A stretch of 48,837 nt of DNA from Chrysochromulina tobinii (lineage: Eukaryota; Haptophyta; Prymnesiales; Chrysochromulinaceae). Shown piece by piece: positions 1 to 9,900 of this stretch; within the stretch, counting starts at the first letter, position 1; each line of letters starts with the position of its first letter. The stretch is taken from contig JWZX01003356.1 in NCBI GenBank assembly GCA_001275005.1, positions 1 through 48,837 of the forward strand, written 5' to 3'. Position numbers and translations under genes: made by a program. Below the pieces are notes generated by a model that was given only the letters and a program-made list of their open reading frames with translations, was not told the DNA's origin and made no database searches.

Positions 1-947
1 GCATAGGGCGCGCTGAAGCCGCCCGCTTCGAGCGGCACAGCAGGTGCTTCGAGCGACACAGCAAGGTGCTTCGAGCGACACAGCAAAAGGGCGCTCGCGC
101 TGTTTCGGTCACAACGGTAAAATTCCCACACTTCCATCCTTACGGTTCGGGTGCGCCACCTGATCTCAGCTTCACTCCGGGACCGGGTCGTCCGTGATAA
201 AAACGAGGCGCCGCCCGGCCCGTGAATGAGTCATAAGATCCTGCTCCCCGGTGTGCCCGTTATAAACAAACGATACCACGGGCCAGACCCGCACCGCTTG
301 TGCTGCGCCGCGCGCGCCGGTCGCCCGGCGGGTCCAGATCGGTGAGAGATGACCAGATCCGAGATCGCACGGATCGGTTGCGGCGCCGGCGGCGCGAGAT
401 TTTGACCTATAGAGGGGGGAGGCACAGGGTTTCAACACCGGTGCACTTCGTCACCGCCAACACCCGTAGTGGTGAAAAACACCCGCGTTAGGCGGTACAA
501 TGCACCCAAGACGGCGACCGCGCCGGCGTATTTTATTACTATTTTCATTTGTGTATTGTGCAGGCTAAAATGGCTCTGGTGGATCAAAAGTTATATAATG
601 AGTTCCGAATGGACCTGAGGCGACACAAACCCTCCTTTGTAGTAATCCGCGGCGTCTCCATAATATTACGGTTCCGCGATGCGAAAACGCGTGCACGGGA
701 CCGTGGTGCCGTGCGCGTTGGCAATCGGCGTTGGCGCTTCAACTGTGACGATCTGTCGAGCCTGCAACGACTCGTTCTTCGTGGTGCCCGAACCCAGCGC
801 ACGTGCGGCGCGCGAGGGCAGTGTGAACAGAGGCCGCGCACATTGCCCTCGCTCACACTCGAGTGAGCTTGTGTCTAGCCGTATGTACGTAGTGCACCTC
901 TATCATGTCCATGTCCACACAGAGTTGACGCTCAACAGGCCCGTGCT
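1..947. other. Intergenic region left of the V-ATPase gene
   Basis: No gene is supported here. The region is the 3' flank of the V-ATPase subunit B gene. Short open frames exist (for example 549-866 on +) but show no recognisable domain, codon pattern or homologue. A short tandem repeat lies at 25-85. The left-hand neighbour, if any, is outside the window. Confidence 0.6.
25..85. repeat. Tandem repeat, about 21 bp x 3
   Basis: Three near-identical units built on gcttcgagcgacacagca follow each other; the first unit differs by one base (gcggcacag). No function can be assigned. Confidence 0.8.
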
Positions 948-2606
948 TTAGCTCGAGCGAGCATAGAAGCCTTTGAGTGTCTTCTCGGGGATGCGCTTGA
1001 GCATCTCCTTGGGGAAGGTACGCAGTAGGCCCCAGGCGATCTCGAGGGTGTCGAAGATGGTGCGGTTCTCGTACGGGCCCTGCGTGACGAATTTGGACTC
1101 GAACTTGTCGAGGAACTCGAGATACAAGTGATCCTCCGACGAGAGCGCCTCCTCGCCGACCACGGCCTTCATGGCTTGCACATCCTTGCCGATGGCGTAG
1201 TTGGCGTACAGCTGGTTGGAGACGTCGCCATGGTCGCGGCGCGTCATGCCCTCTCCGATGGCCGACTTCATCAGACGCGAGAGTGAGGGCAGCACGTTGA
1301 TAGGCGGGTAGACCTGGCGGTTCATCAGCTGGCGGTCGACATAGATCTGGCCCTCGGTAATGTAGCCGGTCAGGTCAGGGATGGGGTGGGTGATGTCGTC
1401 GTTGGGCATGGTGAGGATGGGGAACTGCGTGATGGAACCGGCGCGGCCCTCAACGCGGCCGGCGCGCTCGTAGATGGTGGCAAGATCCGTGTACATGTAG
1501 CCTGGGTAGCCGCGGCGACCGGGCACCTCCTCGCGCGCAGCAGAGACCTCACGGAGAGCATCAGCGTACGACGACATGTCGGTCATGATGGCAAGGACGT
1601 GCTTGTCCTTCTCGTACGCCATGTACTCAGCGACCGTGAGAGCGATACGAGGGGTGATGATGCGCTCGATGGTGGGGTCGTTGGCGAGGTTAAGGAAGAG
1701 GGGCACGCGCTCGAGGGCGCCGTTCTCTTCGAAATCCTGCTTGAAGAAGCGGGCGGTCTCCATGTTCACACCCATCGCAGCGAAGACAATAGCAAAGGAC
1801 TCTTCCGAGTCATCAGAAGTTGAGGAGTGCTTCTGCGCCCCCTTGACGAGGCCGGCCTGACGGCAGATCTGCGCGGCGATGTCATTGTGGGGCAGACCAG
1901 CGGCGAGAAGAGCGGGATCTTCTGGCCACGCGCCACCGAGTTCATGCAGTCGATCGTCGAGATACCTGTCTGGATCATCTCCTCGGGGTATGTCCGCATC
2001 TGCGGGTTGATCGGCTGGCCGTTGATGTCGAGGAAGCACTCGGGCAGCACAGCCGGCCCTTTGTCGATGGGTTTGCCGGAGCCGTTGAAGATACGCCCAA
2101 GCATGTCCTCGGACACGGGCGTCCTCAGAATGTCGCCGGAGAACTCCACCGCGGTGCTCAAGTTGTCGATGCCGGAGGTGCCCTCAAAGACCTGCACGAC
2201 CGCCTTGGAGCCCTGCACCTCGAGGACCTGACCGGTGCGCTGCGTGCCATCCGAGAGCGTCAGATTGACAATCTCCGCAAATTTCGGGCGGCGCACGTTC
2301 TGCACGAGCAGATATTGGGGAGAAGGGCCAAGGGAGGAGAGGCGAACACGTCAGTGGGGCGACTTAGTAGAGAAAGCACAAGCGCGAGTGCGATCACGTC
2401 AATCACTGAGAAAGTCGTCTGCGCCGCAGCGATCCGGCCAGAAAGTCAGGGCGTCGCTTGCTGCCTCACGATTAGGCGGCTGAGGGCGTCGTTGCACGTA
2501 CCTCGAGGATGACGAGAGGGCCGTTAACACCCTGAAGCGTCCTGTACTCAAGGCGCGGCTTGATCATGAAGTCACGTTTCACAGCATCGACCTGAACCTT
2601 GGACAT
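948..2606 (-). CDS. ATP6V1B: V-type H+-ATPase subunit B (two exons, one apparent frameshift)
   Basis: Non-catalytic B subunit of the V1 sector, which forms the A3B3 hexamer that hydrolyses ATP to acidify endomembrane compartments. Exon 1 is 2606-2502 (35 codons from ATG, ending [10 protein letters not shown]). The intron is 2501-2300 (gtacgt...gtgcag). Exon 2 is 2299-948. Conserved blocks read in order: [50 protein letters not shown], then [47 protein letters not shown] and [20 protein letters not shown]. The frame changes by one base near 1903-1906, in the middle of the invariant FSAAGLPHN block: the sequence reads tcgccgct where tcggccgct would keep the frame. With that base the protein is about 485 residues, close to the family's roughly 490-510. 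The start ATG is supported by position; a pyrimidine-rich cag lies just upstream, so a 5' UTR intron is possible. Divergent from ATG101. Confidence 0.95.
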
Positions 2607-3113
2607 GGTACCCTGATGGGGAGTGGAAGGTTGCGCGGTCGGCTAGAGGGTTCGGTGGCCGAATCAGATGCACATAAAAGCGAGCGGAAAGGGACGCGGA
2701 GGTTGTCCAGAGCAGCCATTGACGCGAGCGTGTGTGCGTGAGACACATTTGTCTGACGCAACGACTGCACCCCGCTTGTGACGGCACAGAGGAGTTCGCT
2801 TGGCCGGCAGACCCGCCAGCAGACCGCCCCGATCCGCCGGCGCTAGCCGAGATGCTCTGCAGCACGCGGGGGCTTCAGCGACGCAGGCACCGCGGCGAGA
2901 CACATACTTGGGAGTGTCAGGGAGCGCTTCCTTGCGGAATTCTTTTGTGCGTGTCCGAGAACACATATTCACTGAGCCCTAATCGTGAAAACCCCCCAGG
3001 GGGGAGAAGAACCGGGGGGGGGTTAGAAGAATCCGCTCTACATGAGATGATTTACCCGCGGTACAGACGAGGTTCTTGAGGCTCTTCTCCGCCCGCGCCC
3101 TCCGGACAACCGG
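2607..3113. other. Divergent promoter region between V-ATPase B and ATG101
   Basis: About 500 bases between two divergent start codons, presumably holding both promoters and 5' UTRs. A G/C-run stretch (ccccccaggggggag...) lies near 2992-3026. I see no convincing TATA box or other gene. Confidence 0.5.
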
Positions 3114-3908
3114 ATGAACCTCAACCTCGTCGAGCTGGATGTGCTCCACGTGGAGGCGTATCAGATTAAGGAGGTCCTTAAGGTGATATTCCCTTCAACC
3201 CTTGTGAGGCCTTGCAGGTCACAACTCGTGCTGAGAGAACGCCATCGTCTGCACCCACTGTGACAGGTTCTGCTCCATTCGATCATTTTCCAGCGTGCGC
3301 TCCATGCTGTCGCCTACCGCGACTGCGAGAGCGAGCTCTTTGATATCGCCTATGTGCGGGTCGACTCCCAGGCCATCTCCAAAAGAGTCGAGGATTATGC
3401 TGAGGCGTTCAGCAGCGCGCTCGAGCGGACGGAGGCGACGCGGCGCGTGCAGATCTGCGTCTCCTGTGTCGAACGGCGGCCCCGCCCTGCTGCGTTTGGC
3501 TTCTTCCGCTCCGACGATCAGGTCACGTGGGAGCGGTGGAGCATAGCGCTCTCAGTACGCTCCCCACTGGCGCCGCTGCCGCCCGATTTTTGCACTGGCA
3601 TGGGCACCAGCACGAGCCCGGCCGCCGCTGCCGCAGCCCTCGCCGGTGGCGGAGGCACTGCCGCCGACCCAGCCGCCATGGCCGAGTACCGGCGCAGGCA
3701 GCAGCACGAGCTGAGCGAGGCCCTACGCGGGCGGCTCGAGGACATTCTGACCAAGGCCGCCAGCACCAAGGACCACCTGCCGCCCGCTGAGGGACTCGGG
3801 GCGGAGGGCACTTGGTTCGAGGTCATATCGGACGCCACGGACTCGTCGCTCATGGACATTTTGAAGCTGGGCTTCGGACGAAGCCAGTCCATGTTCACGA
3901 CGACATGA
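3114..3908 (+). CDS. ATG101: ATG101 autophagy-initiation factor (HORMA domain)
   Basis: Small HORMA-domain protein that pairs with ATG13 in the ATG1/ULK kinase complex that starts autophagosome formation. Exon 1 is 3114-3182 (MNLNLVELDVLHVEAYQIKE, then VLK); the intron is 3183-3266 (gtgata...gacag); exon 2 is 3267-3908. The joined product is about 236 residues against 218 in human. Family landmarks: VLLHSIIFQRALHAVAYRD after the intron, the FDIAYVRVDS strand (human FIDFTYVRVSS), and a WF-finger-like loop AFGFFRSDDQVTWERW before the strand IALSV. The C-terminus FEVISDATDSSLMDILKLGF matches the end of the family. An Ala/Gly-rich insert sits in the middle (about 96-115). The stop at 3906-3908 fits; an overlapping frame stays open just beyond it, so an alternative C-terminus cannot be excluded. 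Presence of ATG101 argues for an autophagy complex of the animal/plant type rather than the budding-yeast type, which lacks it. Confidence 0.88.
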
Positions 3909-4989
3909 CAGATGCGGTGCAGCGGTGGAGGAACACGTACGTAAGTAGAGAAAGTCCCTAGTCCCTAGCGTGAAGTGAGTCGAAAACACGCCCGCGCGGT
4001 CCGGCGCCCCGGCAGCGGGCACAAGGTCTGCGGTACTCAACGGTCGCGGTCTGCGCGTGCGGGATAAGTGCGGGACAGTGGCACGAAACGGGCGAGCGGG
4101 GCATCCGTACGCCCCCGATCGGTGCGATCGCGCCTCGCGCGCCCCCCCGCGTGACCCGACCTCCCCCCACACCCCGCTGACACCCCCCTCCCCCGCGGCG
4201 GTCCACGACCCCGCCGCGGGTGCCGTCCCAACCCCGTCCCCGACACGACGGCGACCGACCGGTGGCACGAGCGACGAGCGCGGGCGGGGCCGCGCGGGGG
4301 GGCGCGGAGGCTGCGGCGGACGTCCCCTCGTCCCGCCCGCTGGCGGTCGCCGTGGTAGCGTATACGTACCCCCAGGCATACGAAAACACGACGTAGTAAC
4401 TACACGAAAGCGTGGCGGTACGCGAGCCGCGTGTATCGAATACGAGACGAAAAGTCGAGAGTCAGAACTCAGATGCGAGATGTGGACGCTCGGGACGGGA
4501 CTGGAGGGTGATCGGCCGCGCCGGTAGCCCGTAGGTAGCCCGTACGGGGTTCGGACGCGTTCGGTTCCCGTTCCCGCGCTCCCGCGGGGGTTCCGGCGCC
4601 GGCCCGGCGGCTGAGCTGTTCGGTTCCGCCCCGCCCCGCCCCCGGGTTTCGAGGAGGCAGCGGACCCCAGGGACCGGACGGCGACTGGAGAGATTGTGCT
4701 ATGTGGGCAGTCCGTTTGGGGGGCGCGCAAAATCCAAAACAAAGGCCGAAAAGCCTTACCACTGTTGCACGAATTGCCGGTTGCGCACAGGAACCCGAGG
4801 GAAAACGTCGAACAGAGTCAACACCCCGACGAAAGGCTCTCCCGTCTCGCGATCCCCATGTTGAGCAACGCGTTCGCTTATCCGGGCGCCGCGGCGACGG
4901 TCCGCACGGTTCGGCGCCCACTTTCTTAGCTCCCGAAACACCTTGCGTCCTTGATGTCCACGTTTGATTTTCACGCGGCTCATACTGTG
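3909..4989. other. Very GC-rich region between ATG101 and the Hef/AlkB-like gene
   Basis: The two genes are convergent, so this holds both 3' UTRs. Roughly 4080-4350 is strongly strand-asymmetric (C-runs on +), and 4530-4690 has G/C runs and short palindromic pieces (cgccggcccggcgg). Long open frames run through it in several frames with Arg/Pro/Gly-rich nonsense products, as expected of stop-poor GC-rich DNA. A 75-codon ATG frame at 4756-4983 on the minus strand is basic but unrecognisable. No RNA gene was recognised. Confidence 0.5.
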
Positions 4990-6666
4990 CTATCCACTCG
5001 AGACCCAAAATGTGAGCAGTAGATGTCGCCCCTCGCTAGCCTGCATCCAATGCTGTACATCCGCGGCCAGCCGCATCAGCAACAAGCCGCGCGGCGCGAG
5101 GTCGAACGAGATCCCGTCGTTAGGAGTCTCGCGGTAGCTCTTGAGCGTCGCTGCCGAGCCGAGGCTGAGCACTGCTGTAGTAGCGCCTCTGGAGTTTCCC
5201 ACGTGCTCGAGCACATGTGCAATCTGCCCTGGCTCGCACGCGTGAACAGTGCAGCGGTCAGGCACGGCACCGGGTAGCGCCGGCGTGAGCTCGCGAGCCA
5301 GCTGGTCCGCCCACGGGGGCAGCGGCGCACGCAGCTCGAGTAGCCCTGCCACCGAGCCGTTGGGGAGCCTCCAGCCGCTCGTCGAGATCACCTCATGTTG
5401 CAACAGTTTAGCGTCAGCTTCGGTGAGCCACGCGTCCGTGTACAGCCTGTCACCGCCGCTGGCATGCAACGGACTCAGCGGACGAAAGGATGCCTCGCCA
5501 CCAAGCACTCGGGTAGCGACGGTGGTCGCCTCATCCACGCTCGCGCCCTGCGATCTCGAGAGACGAGCTGCCGCGAACGCGGCCTCAAAATCGATCGGCT
5601 CGACCGTCGCCGTCACATCGGTCGCGGCAGCATCGGAATGTCCGCCTCGCAGCCTCTTGAGTGCCGCCTCGGATGTCTCGGGAGGTGACCCGACGGATGC
5701 TTCCGTGGGCGGTGCCTCCACGGGCGTCAACTGCAAAAGGTGCCGCTGCGCACCGGCGTCGTGCACCGCAAAGTATCCGTGCGCCGACAAAAAGGACGGT
5801 GTCTCCTCGGGGTCTGTCAGCCGCTCGACCGCTTCGGCGATGGACGGCGGCAGGCGGCGACGGTGTGGGTTCGGCCCACCACCCAGATGGCAGCGCCGAC
5901 CGTCCGGACCAATGTAGAAGCTGACCGGTGGCAGTTGCTTGAGCGGGCGGAAGCCGAGGGACGCCCAACCGCCGCCCTCACCCCAGTCGCGGTCGATCAC
6001 CGTGACGATCTCGTCGGGAGACGCGTCTCGTCGAAAGGCTGCCATGAGCTTCGTAATACCCCCCACGACGGTCTCACCGCGCCGGCTGCAATAGCGGATG
6101 AGCTCGTGCGACGCACGTGGCTCGCCACCATGCCGCCGCACGTTCCAACGAGGAGAAAAAGAGGCCACGGCAACCAGCGCGTCGCCTTGATCATATAAGC
6201 CGTAGCGATACCGCGCCTTGGTCGTGCCCCACAGGTGGTTCTCGAGCAGAAAGGCGTCCAGTGTGACCGAATCAATACGTCGGGCTACGGTCTTGCGCGC
6301 CATCACTCGTGCCGACTGGCCGAGCTTGGCCAGCAGTCGGGATCGCACAATCTGGGAGTGCTCGCTCCATTGGTCCTCCCACAGGTGCACCAGCGAGGCC
6401 GGCCTTCGCGGGGCGAAGCCATCGGTCAAAGCTCCTGTCGACGCTGCCGGAAGTGTCTCCGCCAGCGAGCGAGGCGTCGCCAGCAGATGGAGCACAAGTA
6501 AGGAGGACGAGCCGCGAACTGCGAGCAGTCGTACTGCAGCGCTGCTTCTGGCGCCGTCGCAACGTGGAAACCGAAGATTGCGGCTGCGAAACCCCTCGCT
6601 GTGCAGCCAAGTAGAAACGTCAGAAAACCACGTTGGCGTCGTTGATGTGTGTGAGCCAGGAGCCAT
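4990..6666 (-). CDS. Phage Hef-like core plus AlkB-like C-terminal domain, uncharacterised
   Basis: Single-exon frame of 558 residues from ATG. Residues 1-90 are poorly conserved with a hydrophobic, Arg-containing stretch (44-75) that could be an organelle-targeting signal. Residues about 94-262 carry LWEDQWSEHSQIVRSRLLAK, ARKTVARRID, LENHLWG, YRYGLYDQGDALVAVASFS, SHELIRYCSRRGETVVGGIT and VTVIDRDWGEGGGWASLGF. As I recall it, this pattern is shared by phage homing-endonuclease-associated (Hef-type) proteins and by uncharacterised algal proteins. Residues about 395-558 resemble AlkB-type 2-oxoglutarate dioxygenases (AVLSLGSAATLKSY, then LAPRGLLLMRLAADVQHWMQ and LLLTFWV). The iron-binding HxD is not intact (it reads HVLEH), and the final Arg of the usual RxSLTFR-like strand is absent. 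I infer a nucleic-acid-related protein whose AlkB part is probably non-catalytic. The reaction is unknown. Confidence 0.6.
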   Translation of the reverse strand: MAPGSHTSTTPTWFSDVSTWLHSEGFRSRNLRFPRCDGARSSAAVRLLAVRGSSSLLVLHLLATPRSLAETLPAASTGALTDGFAPRRPASLVHLWEDQWSEHSQIVRSRLLAKLGQSARVMARKTVARRIDSVTLDAFLLENHLWGTTKARYRYGLYDQGDALVAVASFSPRWNVRRHGGEPRASHELIRYCSRRGETVVGGITKLMAAFRRDASPDEIVTVIDRDWGEGGGWASLGFRPLKQLPPVSFYIGPDGRRCHLGGGPNPHRRRLPPSIAEAVERLTDPEETPSFLSAHGYFAVHDAGAQRHLLQLTPVEAPPTEASVGSPPETSEAALKRLRGGHSDAAATDVTATVEPIDFEAAFAAARLSRSQGASVDEATTVATRVLGGEASFRPLSPLHASGGDRLYTDAWLTEADAKLLQHEVISTSGWRLPNGSVAGLLELRAPLPPWADQLARELTPALPGAVPDRCTVHACEPGQIAHVLEHVGNSRGATTAVLSLGSAATLKSYRETPNDGISFDLAPRGLLLMRLAADVQHWMQASEGRHLLLTFWVSSG

Positions 6667-6909
6667 GTGCGCTGCTCAGCGAGGGCGTGGAATCCTGGGG
6701 TGTGAAGAGACAAGAAGACTGGCACACTGACACTCGCAGCAAAGGGACTGTGGCGACAAAAAGGGTGACATGAAATAATTTGCTTGCAGCACGCCCGTCT
6801 TTAGGCTCTCCGTACACAAAAACCCAACGCAAACGCTCCAAAACCAACATGATAACACGTCTCGTACGCTCAACGCAACTAACTTTACCTAGACGCCGAA
6901 TGTAGGTCG

Positions 6910-9900
6910 TCACTTAATCTTAGGAGCGTTGACCACAGAGAGACGCTTCTCCTTCACCGAGCTCTCTTTTCTCGATGCTAGCGCGGGCTTCACAGGGTTG
7001 GGAGACTCCTTGACTTCTGCAGGGATGGCATCGGTAGGCCTAATTTCGGATGGCTTCGCTTCAACTGGCTTGGAAATCTTGGTCGCCAGCACCACCTGTC
7101 CTTGCTTGGTTCGCTTGCCGCCTTTGTCGGCCATAGTGTCCATAGGCTCCGTCGACGGCACGAGAGCGACCGCAGTAGCCAGGCCAGTCTCCTTTGCTGG
7201 CTCATCTGGCTTCTTCCAATCAAATGACATTTCACTGTCCTTGGTGACTGCCCTGGGCTTGCGAGGCTTACGAGATTTGCCGTCATCAGCACCTAGCTTC
7301 TCGTCGAGGCCGGTGGCAGCAACTACTTTTTGTCCTTTGCGCGCAGGTGGGGTAGGGTCGATACGAATGTGGTTGGGGCGCAAGAAGCCGCCAAAGTCGT
7401 GCGTGCATTCGAAGCACCGTCGTCCCTTAACGGATCCATCGTTGCGGCCGACTGGGTCGTCGTATTGCACGCCGACCCAGTAACCCTTGCCGATCTCGGG
7501 AATCTTGCCAACGAAGCGCACTTCAGCCTTGCGATTGCCCGGGTCCACTATGACACGGTCGCCCTGCTTGACCTTACATGCCAGATCGGCCATGTGCTCG
7601 TCGTTGATGAGAGCCTTTGACGCCTCATCAGGTACCATCCAGATCGCGGGGTTCTTGGAAAGCTTCATCTGGAATTTGGCCAGGCGTGGCGAGACGGGTG
7701 CCTCGGCTACAACCCCTCCCTCTTTTTTCGAGAGCGGATCGGGGTAGCCGAGAAGCCGCAGCACCTCAACACAACGCGCACGCAGCCAGCTCGTCGGCCC
7801 AAGGGCGATGGTCATCAGAGGGCCCGCGCCACCCACACCAAGAATCGTCTCCTTGCCCACTTTATCTTGTGCCATGCAGACGAGGGTGGACGCGGCAAAG
7901 CCTTGTGTCTCACCCTCCAGCTGCCGCAAGAGGTCCACAAGCTGAGCGATCGCTCCTCGCATCTCGGCAATCAGCCGACGGTGCTGGCTCTCCTGAGATA
8001 TGCCCCAAATCGCGCAAGCTGCGTACTTCTGCGCGGCAGGCGTGCCCTTGCAGAGCAGCTCTACCATCGGCTCGATACCGCCATGCCGGACAATTTCGTG
8101 GCGGTGGTCGCCCTGGTTGCGCGCGAGCTCAGCTAGCATAGCCACTGCTGACTCCTTCGTCTCTGGAGATCGTTCGATGAGACCGGTCAACGGCGGTGCC
8201 GGGGACGGCACGGGTCGCGGAACTGGTGGCGATCGATGAAACTCCGTAAAGGCGGCCCCATTCGTTACCACGGCTGCAGAATCTGGTATGACTTCCTGCG
8301 TATGCGGGGCGTCCCTACGAATGTCCTTCATGCACTCGACGAGGGGCTTGATGCCACCAGCCTCAACAATGGTCACTTTGGAATCAACGCTTGTTGCGAG
8401 TTGCCAAAGCGCATAACAAGCGTGACGCTGCGTGTCTGGATTGGCATCACTGAGCAGTTCGACAAACTTTTCGATGCCGCTCAACTCCAGGATCTCTGCT
8501 TTATTCTCCTGAATCGCTGAGAGGTGCCGCAGGGCGCACGACGCGTGGGTACGAGCACTGTCACATGTACTCGATAGCATGAGCACGAGAGGCTTGATGC
8601 CACCTGCGCGAGCCATCTCTACCTTGCCCTCGCTGAAGCGCGCGAGGTCCGACAGCACAGCCGCGGCACGTTCAGGCGGCGTGCCCTTTTCCGAACGCGT
8701 GCCACTGCCAAGGAGTTGCACCAGCGGCTCAATAGCTCCCGCGTGCACGATCGCGGTGCGCATAACCGAACTGCGGGACGCAAGCAAGGCTAGCGCCTCT
8801 GCTGCCTTGAGCTGAGCCGACGTGTTGCGCTGCATCAAGATGCCCACCAATTGCATCACAACCACGTTTCGACTCTCGGCATGCGCCGCAAGGGACAGTA
8901 ACGCGCCGACAGCGGATTCCTGCGTCTCAACCGCATCTGACGCGAGCAAGCTAACGAGATAGCTCGACGCGCGCTCCGCGGCAAGGGCATCCTGGATTTC
9001 AACGCAGTCGCGTGCGAGTGACTCAATCGCCCGAGCTGAATGCTGTTGGGTCGCCGCCGTCTTCATTGGGTCCACCTTCGGATGCTCGTAGCGTGGATCG
9101 AGATACTTTTCACGACGTGGATCGAGGAGCTGAACAAGTGGCGGGATTCCACCCTGCGATAAGATCTGCATTTTGCTGTCTGGGTGATTCGCAACCGTCG
9201 CGATGGCGGCGGCAGCCTCCTCTTCACAGTTGACGACCTTCAAAAGCTTGACTAGGGGTGGAATGCCCCCAGCCTTTGCTATCAACTCCTGGTTGGAGGG
9301 CATATTATTTGCCAGGTTGGCCACGGCTCGACAGGCGGCCTTTTGGGCCTCCACACGGCTATCGGCCACCAATATGGCGACAATCAATGAAATAGCCTCG
9401 GTCTCGGCAATGCGCACCTGCAGCTCTTCATTAGCTTCGGCAAGGGACGCGAGGCAGAGCGCGCCCACGTCGAGGAGGCCACTCCCAGCATCACCTAGCC
9501 ATCGGACGAGGGCCTGAATCGCGCCAGCATCTGCGATGCGAACTTGCGTGGCGCCGCCGTGGGTGCAGAGCCTTGCAAGAGCAATGGCTGCCTGCCTCTT
9601 GCAACCCGTGGTAGCATTCGCCTGCGAGAGGAGCTTCACGAGCTGCGAAATGCCCTCGTGTTCCACCATCTCTTCGTGGTTAACAGAGTCCAGCGCTAGG
9701 CAAGCCAACACCATCGCCGCGTGTTCCTCCGATTCCTCATGCAACTTGCCACCGTGGAGCGACTGGATAAGTAACGGAACGACGCCCTCCTCAACCATAT
9801 TTCGCCGGCGTGTCGAGTCAGTTGTCATCGTCAGGCTTCGCAGAGCATATTCCTGAGCTTCTACGCGATCGTTTCGGAGGCCTGCCTTAAGCAGCTCGAC

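Noticed and set aside
549-866. 105-codon plus-strand frame
   Set aside because: No domain, overlaps an equally long antisense frame, no start-context or splice support.
3723-4742. Minus-strand open frame of 339 codons
   Set aside because: Runs antisense across the ATG101 exon and the GC-rich intergenic block; Arg/Pro/Gly-rich with no domain. Expected by chance in stop-poor GC-rich DNA.
4756-4983. 75-codon ATG frame on the minus strand
   Set aside because: Basic, unrecognisable, lies in the presumed 3' UTR of the Hef/AlkB-like gene; no supporting signal.
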